NCBI GenBank assembly: GCA_035296965.1
Contig: DATGZX010000333.1
Location: 1 to 10,349 of the forward strand
From: DATGZX01 sp035296965
Lineage (GTDB): Bacteria > Planctomycetota > Planctomycetia > Gemmatales > Gemmataceae
Reading direction: 5' to 3'
Length of the DNA stretch: 10,349 nt
Below are positions 6,330 through 10,349 of this stretch, piece after piece. The position numbers and the translations under genes were made by a program. Under the pieces are notes generated by a model. The model saw only the letters and a program-made list of their open reading frames with translations. It had not been told where the DNA came from and did not search any database. Each line of letters begins with the position of its first letter. Positions within the stretch are counted from its first letter, which is position 1.

Positions 6330-7616
6330 TTAACAAATGATCGTTTGCGCGCGGTCGGGACCCACCGACACGATCGAAACCGGCAAACCCAGGATTTCCC
6401 CGACCCTTTCCACGTAGCGGCGCGCGGCAGCAGGGAGATCAGCCAGCCGGCGTGCGCCCGAAATATCGGCCTGCCAGCCGGGGATCGTTTCATACACCGG
6501 CCGGCAGCGTTCGAGCAGAAACGCGTCCGCGGGGAAGTAATCCAGACGATTGCCATCCATCTCATAGGCGGTGCAGATCGCCAGCTCCCGGAATTCACTC
6601 AAAACGTCGAGGAGCATGACCGCCAGCTCCGTTGTACCTGACAATGCGGCGGTGTAGCGCGTGGCGACCGTGTCGAACCAGCCGCAGCGCCGCGGCCTGC
6701 CCGTCACCGTCCCGTATTCGCGTCCGGTCTTGCGAATCCGCTCGCCGACCCCATCTTGACCATCGTTCAATTCCGTCGGAAACGGCCCTTTGCCCACTCG
6801 CGTGGAATACGCCTTGATCACACCAATGACCCTATCGAGCCACCGAGCCGGAATTCCAGAACCGCTCCATACGCCGGCCGTGGAGCTGTTGGAGCTGGTC
6901 ACGAACGGGTAGGTGCCATGATCGACGTCGAGCAAGCTTCCTTGTGCCGACTCGAACAAGATCCGTTTCCCCTTGCTTGCTTCCTCATGGAGGAGCCGGA
7001 CGGTGTTGGCGATGAAGGGCCGCATCTGCTCGGCGTAGCCGAGATACTGATCGCAGAGCACGTCGGCATCGAAAACCTGGGCATTGTCGCCAAGACACTT
7101 CAGCCAGCGGTTCTTGCGAGGGACGATGACGCGCAAACGCTCGCGCAGATGCTGCGGATGCAGCAGCTCGGCGATGCGCACGCCACACACCCGGCCCACC
7201 TTGTCCTGGTAGCAGGGCCCAATGCCCCGGCCGGTCGTCCCGATCGCGTGGTCGGGACCCTGTTCGCTCAGGCGTTCTTCTTCCAGGTGATAGGGAAAAA
7301 TACAATGGGCATGGTCGCTGAGCACCAGATTGTTTCCAACGGCAATTCCCGCGTCGCGGAGGGCACTGACTTCTTCAAGGAAGCGCGGCGGATGGACCAC
7401 GACACCGTTGGCAATCACGGAACACAGACGCGGTCGCAGGACGCCGGTTGGGAGCAGCGAAAGCTTGTAAGTGCGCCCGTCCGCAACCACGGTGTGGCCG
7501 GCGTTGGCACCGCCGTTGAAGCGAACCACAAGGTCGTGCTGTTCGGTCAGGAGATCGACGATCTTACCTTTGGCCTCGTCGCCCCATTGCAGGCCGACGA
7601 CACACGTGCAGGCCAT
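6330..7616 (-). CDS. purA: Adenylosuccinate synthetase
   Basis: This 428-residue cytoplasmic enzyme joins IMP and aspartate using GTP to form adenylosuccinate, the first committed step from IMP to AMP. Seen motifs: GLQWGDEAKGK at 8-18 with catalytic Asp13, NAGHT at 38-42 with catalytic His41, GTTGRGIGP at 126-134, FESAQGSLLDVDHGTYPFVTSS at 221-242, AYSTRVGKGPFPTEL at 269-283 and TVTGRPRRCGWFD at 303-315. Three positions differ from the common pattern. GDEGKGK reads GDEAKGK (Ala15). FEGAQG reads FESAQG (Ser223). The TKLD guanine-contact motif reads MLLD (334-337), so its lysine is Leu335 while the Asp is kept. The gene is otherwise complete, so this looks like a lineage variant rather than a dead copy. 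The ATG at 7616 follows a GTAGGTAGGTGGA stretch that supplies the ribosome site. It heads the minus-strand purA-uppS-cdsA group; a terminator lies about 100 bases upstream. Confidence 0.96.
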   Translation of the reverse strand: MACTCVVGLQWGDEAKGKIVDLLTEQHDLVVRFNGGANAGHTVVADGRTYKLSLLPTGVLRPRLCSVIANGVVVHPPRFLEEVSALRDAGIAVGNNLVLSDHAHCIFPYHLEEERLSEQGPDHAIGTTGRGIGPCYQDKVGRVCGVRIAELLHPQHLRERLRVIVPRKNRWLKCLGDNAQVFDADVLCDQYLGYAEQMRPFIANTVRLLHEEASKGKRILFESAQGSLLDVDHGTYPFVTSSNSSTAGVWSGSGIPARWLDRVIGVIKAYSTRVGKGPFPTELNDGQDGVGERIRKTGREYGTVTGRPRRCGWFDTVATRYTAALSGTTELAVMLLDVLSEFRELAICTAYEMDGNRLDYFPADAFLLERCRPVYETIPGWQADISGARRLADLPAAARRYVERVGEILGLPVSIVSVGPDRAQTIIC

Positions 7617-7715
7617 TCCACCTACCTACTCCGGACAGCAGTATTGGGCCGGCTGCCGTTTAGATTTGTCCGAACGAAGTCAGCCCAACTCTTCCCGGAA
7701 TTGAACACGCGACAC

Positions 7716-7747
7716 AAAAAACGCCCGCGACCACAAAGGTCTCGGGC
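7716..7747 (-). terminator. Intrinsic terminator facing the minus strand
   Basis: On the minus strand GCCCGAGACC (7747-7738), a 5-base loop and GGTCGCGGGC (7732-7723) form a stem with 9 of 10 pairs. It is followed by G and six T (7721-7716). It sits about 100 bases upstream of purA. It either ends a short upstream transcript or acts as an attenuator in the purA leader. On the plus strand no T-tract follows the stem. Confidence 0.7.
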
Positions 7748-7784
7748 TACCCAGGTGCAGCGCGCAGACTATCTACTTCAAAAT

Positions 7785-7895
7785 CTAGCGGCTCGGTCGC
7801 AACGCGTCAAGTGCAGCGGTGCTTCGCTCGATTACCTGCTTCACCCAATTTACATATAATCGCATTCGACCGTGTCGCGCTTCAGGGGCGGCCAT
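7785..7895 (-). CDS. Possible small protein, 36 residues
   Basis: An ATG at 7895 opens a 36-residue frame (MAAPEARHGRMRLYV...) ending 38 bases before the terminator. GAGGAG (7903-7898) lies just upstream, but the spacing is only 2 to 4 bases. The C-terminal half (RLYVNWVKQVIERSTAALDAL) could form an amphipathic helix. I do not recognise it. In its favour: a ribosome-like site ahead and a terminator behind. Against it: the small size, and repeats that surround the region. An in-frame ATG at 7970 would start a longer version, but begins inside a dispersed repeat. A non-coding leader RNA is an equal alternative. Confidence 0.25.
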   Translation of the reverse strand: MAAPEARHGRMRLYVNWVKQVIERSTAALDALRPSR

Positions 7896-7961
7896 AACTC
7901 CTCTTGTAGATTGACCGAGTTCTTGAAAAACTTGACCTGCAAGCTGCCAGCTTCCGTGGAT

Positions 7962-8017
7962 GTAGTGCAAGCTTTAGCTTGCATCGAATGCAGTGCAAGC
8001 TAAAGCTCGCACTACAC
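7962..8017. repeat. 23-base inverted repeat (GCAAGCTTTAGCTTGC type)
   Basis: The left arm 7962-7984 (TGTAGTGCAAGC...TTGCA) and the right arm 7995-8017 (TGCAAGCTAAAGC...ACTACA) are complementary at 22 of 23 bases, with a 10-base spacer. Each arm has its own inner symmetry (GCAAGCTTTAGCTTGC), and TGCAT/ATGCA (7981-7993) can make a small hairpin in the middle. It resembles a short non-coding dispersed element. Confidence 0.8.
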
Positions 8018-8180
8018 GGCGAGTGTGCACCGAGCTGTCAATTTGCATTCCAGACCAACCAAACTTGGCATCGCCCAGCCAGGTGCGTTAAAACTTTTGC
8101 ACCGCAGGCGATGTATTAGTCTCTGGAGATGGTGCTTGATAGCCAATCTATCTCCTGGCTAGACGAAGAAGATAGCAGGC

Positions 8181-8242
8181 GTAGAGCAAGCTGGCAGCTT
8201 GCTCCACCTTCCGATGTAGAGCAAGCTGCCAGCTTGCTTTAC
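8181..8242. repeat. Two tandem copies of a 27-base palindromic repeat
   Basis: The copies are 8181-8207 and 8216-8242, 35 bases apart. Each has the 19-base core AGCAAGCTG-N-CAGCTTGCT, a perfect palindrome around one central base (8185-8203 with G, 8220-8238 with C). The second core is thus the exact reverse complement of the first. Both copies begin GTAG and end in (C/T)AC. A 15-base piece of the same motif recurs at 7940-7954. The second copy ends 59 bases before the sppA ATG and probably lies in its leader. Confidence 0.8.
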
Positions 8243-8290
8243 GAGAGATGAATAAGATACCTGGGAAGATCACACAGCTCGAAAACTATT

Positions 8291-8297
8291 GGGGAGG
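8291..8297 (+). promoter_or_regulatory. Ribosome binding site deciding the sppA start
   Basis: GGGGAGG lies 4 bases before the ATG at 8302 and 7 bases before the ATG at 8305. An earlier in-frame ATG at 8248 has no such site and would put 18 polar residues ahead of the signal peptide, so it is unlikely. Confidence 0.75.
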
Positions 8298-8301
8298 AAC
8301 G

Positions 8302-10179
8302 ATGATGCGCCGGTCCTTAATTTTGCTCTCGATGTCAACCCTGTTGCTGCTTCAGGGCTTGCAACCGATGTTCGCTGCGGACGAAAAAACCGAGAAAAAG
8401 AAAACGGAGCATGGCAAAGCAGTCGTTGCCGTGTTTCGCCTGTCAGGCTCGGTCACCGAGGCGCCTGCCGACGACACGTTTTCCTTCGGCGCTACCAAGT
8501 CGGTCTCCTTGAAAGACCTTGTCACGCGCATCAAGAAGGCAGGCGACGACGCGACCGTCAAAGCGCTCGTGCTGATCCACGATGGAGGCTCGATCGGTTC
8601 GGCGCAGACCGAGGAAGTGCGCGAAGCCATGAGCCACGTCCGAGCCGCCGGCAAAGATATCTATGCCTACGCCGACTCGATGGACATGCGCGAGTATCTG
8701 CTCCTGTCCGGCGCGACGCGCATTAGCGCCCCGGCCACGTCTGACCTGTGGATCACCGGCCTCTACGGCGAAACTCCCTACCTGCGCGGCTTGCTCGACA
8801 AACTCCACATCAAGCCCGACTTCCTCCACTGCGGCGCTTACAAAAGCGCTTCCGAGATCTTCATGCGCGACGGCCCGAGCCCCGAAGCCGAGAAGATGCA
8901 GAACTGGCTGCTCGACAGCGAGTTCGAAACCTTTGTCGACCTGATCGCCAAGGGCCGGGGCGTCGATCAGGCGAAGGTCCGCGAATGGATCAACGGCGGA
9001 CCGTATACCGCGGAGAAGGGCAAAGAGGTAGGACTCATCGACGCGGTGGAGCAGCGGCAAGCTCTGGAAGCGCTTCTCAAGTCGAAATACGGCAAAGACG
9101 TGACATTCGAGAAGAGCTATGGCAAGAAAAAGACGCCGCAGCTTGACCTGTCGTCGCCGTTCGGCATGTTCAAGATGTGGGGCGACCTCTTGGGCGAAAG
9201 CCTCAAGAAGAAGAACGCCAAGGACGCCATTGGCATTGTCTATGTGCAAGGCGCTATCACCCTGGGCAGCGGCGAATCCTCGCCGTTCGGCGGCGCGACG
9301 GGTGCCACGAGCGGTGCTCTGCGCAAGGCGCTCAATGATGCCGCCAAGGACGACTCCATCAAGGCGGTTGTGCTCCGCGTCGATTCCCCCGGCGGCTCCG
9401 CGGTGGCCAGCGAAATCATTCTCGACGCCACGCGGCGCGTGAAAGCCAAGAAGCCCTTCGTGGTTTCCATGGGCGACGTGGCCGGCAGCGGCGGCTACTA
9501 CGTCGCCTGCGCGTCGGACACCATCTTCGCGGACGAGTCCACGATCACCGGCTCCATCGGCGTCGTGGGCGGCAAGATGGCGACGACCGGCCTGTGGAAC
9601 ATGGTTGGCATCACGTTCAAGTCCTACAAGCGCGGCCAAAACGCGGACATTCTCTCCTCCGAGCGCGTTTTCAGTCCGGAGGAACGAGAACGCATGCAAG
9701 CCTGGATGGATAATATCTACGGCGTCTTCAAACAACACGTTGTCGACATCCGTGGCAGCAAGCTCAAGAAGCCGATCGACGAGCTGGCAGGCGGTCGCGT
9801 CTACACAGGCCGTCAGGCCCTCGAACTCGGCCTGGTGGACAAGATCGGCAGCATGCAGGACGCCATCAAATACGTTGCCGACAAGGCTAAGCTCACGAAG
9901 TACGAGGTGCGGGTCGTACCCGAACCCAAGAACTTCATCGAGAAGCTGATGGAAGAATTGACAGACGAGAAGGACGAGGACAGCAACAAGAACCTCGAGT
10001 TGGATTCCAAAGTGCGGCCGGCCGGCGCTCAGACTTCCTTGGTCGACCTGGCCATGCCTTACCTGCAACATCTGGATCCGGAGCGGGTTCGTGTCATTCG
10101 AACCGCGCTGATGCGTCTGCAAATGATCCAGCAGGAAGGGGCCGTCCTAATGATGCCCGAGATCACGATTTCGCGCTAG
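8302..10179 (+). CDS. sppA: Exported signal peptide peptidase SppA, S49 family, two-domain type
   Basis: This is 625 residues from the ATG at 8302, close to the ~618 of the E. coli long-form SppA. The family cleaves leftover signal peptides at the membrane using a Ser/Lys dyad. Residues 1-26 form a signal peptide or membrane anchor (MMRRSLILLSMSTLLLLQG... with MFA-AD as a likely cleavage point). A Lys/Glu-rich linker follows. Two S49-like domains are seen. The N-terminal one (about 40-265) carries GAYKSA with Lys181, the expected general base. The C-terminal one (about 305-530) carries VVLRVDSPGGS (356-366), GDVAGSGGYY with Ser396 as nucleophile, and TITGSIGVVGG. Both dyad residues are present, so activity is likely. 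A charged segment (TDEKDEDSNKN) is at about 554-564. It is transcribed away from purA. No partner gene is adjacent; an IS110-type element follows it. Confidence 0.94.
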   Translation: MMRRSLILLSMSTLLLLQGLQPMFAADEKTEKKKTEHGKAVVAVFRLSGSVTEAPADDTFSFGATKSVSLKDLVTRIKKAGDDATVKALVLIHDGGSIGSAQTEEVREAMSHVRAAGKDIYAYADSMDMREYLLLSGATRISAPATSDLWITGLYGETPYLRGLLDKLHIKPDFLHCGAYKSASEIFMRDGPSPEAEKMQNWLLDSEFETFVDLIAKGRGVDQAKVREWINGGPYTAEKGKEVGLIDAVEQRQALEALLKSKYGKDVTFEKSYGKKKTPQLDLSSPFGMFKMWGDLLGESLKKKNAKDAIGIVYVQGAITLGSGESSPFGGATGATSGALRKALNDAAKDDSIKAVVLRVDSPGGSAVASEIILDATRRVKAKKPFVVSMGDVAGSGGYYVACASDTIFADESTITGSIGVVGGKMATTGLWNMVGITFKSYKRGQNADILSSERVFSPEERERMQAWMDNIYGVFKQHVVDIRGSKLKKPIDELAGGRVYTGRQALELGLVDKIGSMQDAIKYVADKAKLTKYEVRVVPEPKNFIEKLMEELTDEKDEDSNKNLELDSKVRPAGAQTSLVDLAMPYLQHLDPERVRVIRTALMRLQMIQQEGAVLMMPEITISR

Positions 10180-10275
10180 AGGACCCGGCGTGATCTTGCA
10201 GCAAGCTCGTGTTGGGTGAAACTATGAAGGAGGCCGAAGCCGACTGGTGGAGTCCTTTGAGTTCGTGGTAAACCG

Positions 10276-10298
10276 GATATTGCGTGTTTAACAATATC
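10276..10298 (+). repeat. 7-bp hairpin ahead of the transposase
   Basis: GATATTG (10276-10282) and CAATATC (10292-10298) pair perfectly around a 9-base loop, 24 bases before the transposase start. It could be part of a structured RNA of the element or could limit read-through translation of the transposase. Confidence 0.6.
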
Positions 10299-10322
10299 AG
10301 TTTCCACAAAAGGAGAACCACC

Positions 10323-10349
10323 GTGAAGTACGTCGGCATCGACCTCCAC
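10323..10349 (+). CDS. IS110-family transposase/recombinase, N-terminal start (partial)
   Basis: A GTG at 10323 with AGGAG 7 bases upstream (10311-10315) opens a frame reading VKYVGIDLH, running off the window. This matches the usual start of IS110-family DEDD transposases, M-K-Y-V-G-I-D-x-H-K. The Asp at position 7 would be the first acidic residue of the RuvC-like catalytic site. Nine residues are a short basis, but the motif is distinctive and the ribosome site is good. The remainder, the C-terminal Ser-containing domain and whether the element is intact lie outside the window. Confidence 0.72.

Larger units (their letters stand above)
7617..8301. other. Divergent intergenic region between purA and sppA
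   Basis: These 685 bases separate the two divergent genes. They hold, from left to right, a purA leader with no clear promoter, an intrinsic terminator facing minus (7716-7747), a doubtful small ORF (7785-7895), a half-copy of the GCAAGCTGCCAGCTT repeat (7940-7954), a 23-base inverted repeat (7962-8017), a stretch (8018-8180) without a gene but with a small hairpin GATAG/CTATC at 8138-8152, two tandem palindromes (8181-8242), and the sppA ribosome site. Promoters for purA and sppA should lie here, but I could not assign convincing -35/-10 pairs. Confidence 0.7.
10180..10349 (+). mobile_element. Left part of an IS110-family element (edge unresolved)
   Basis: The evidence is the transposase start at 10323. 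The outer edge of the element lies somewhere between the sppA stop (10179) and 10322, but IS110 elements lack long terminal inverted repeats and no target duplication can be checked, so the exact edge is not set. The 143 bases ahead of the transposase hold several small hairpins: GGC/GCC (10232-10241, CGAA loop), GACT/AGTC (10242-10254) and GATATTG/CAATATC (10276-10298). Some IS110 elements encode a bridge RNA in this position. Confidence 0.55.

Noticed and set aside
8181..8242. Two spaced repeats considered as a CRISPR remnant
   Set aside because: There are only two copies, with an 8-base gap, each a full palindrome; no cas gene or leader is nearby.
8443..10122. 559-residue minus-strand open frame opposite sppA
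   Set aside because: It is a shadow of a high-GC gene; the plus-strand frame has a signal peptide, ribosome site and both S49 catalytic residues.
10192..10208. Small CTTG/CAAG hairpin after the sppA stop as its terminator
   Set aside because: The stem is short and broken by a mismatch and no T-tract follows; it may belong to the IS110 left end instead.

Overview
The window looks like chromosomal DNA of a planctomycete, perhaps of the Pirellulales/Gemmatales type. This is inference from several signs: fairly high GC with long antisense shadow frames, a Gfo/Idh/MocA-type oxidoreductase, the variant PurA and CdsA motifs, and short palindromic dispersed repeats of a kind I associate with planctomycete intergenic DNA. 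No rRNA, tRNA or CRISPR array is visible.

Layout. At the extreme left, 2-73 looks like the last codons of a plus-strand gene cut off by the window edge. A non-coding stretch (74-389) follows, holding two converging six-base-periodic purine/pyrimidine arrays. Six genes then run on the minus strand. In transcription order they are purA (7616-6330), uppS (6286-5507), cdsA (5502-4627), phoH (4513-3548), a pgpH/yqfF-like membrane HD phosphodiesterase (3447-1597) and a Gfo/Idh/MocA oxidoreductase (1472-390). purA, uppS and cdsA are tightly packed (43 and 4 bases apart). cdsA and phoH are separated by a 59-base near-perfect palindrome, and phoH and pgpH by a leader with competing hairpins.

The divergent intergenic region 7617-8301 holds a good intrinsic terminator facing minus, a possible tiny ORF ahead of it, and three sets of palindromic repeats. 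On its right, sppA (8302-10179) runs on the plus strand and encodes an exported two-domain S49 peptidase. After sppA, the window ends in the first codons of an IS110-family transposase (10323 onward) with its upstream region, which could be the element's left end.

Function. The minus-strand block mixes purine synthesis (PurA), lipid carrier synthesis for the cell wall (UppS), phospholipid precursor synthesis (CdsA), an RNA-metabolism-linked ATPase (PhoH) and a probable cyclic-dinucleotide phosphodiesterase (PgpH-like). The phoH-pgpH order is the one known from Firmicutes, and uppS-cdsA is a widespread pair. The expected partners ybeY (after pgpH) and dxr/rseP (after cdsA) are absent here. No clearly new defence or mobile system is present. 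The items most worth a second look are the IS110 upstream region (possible bridge RNA), the structured pgpH leader, the hexamer arrays, the intergenic palindromes, and residue changes in PurA and CdsA.
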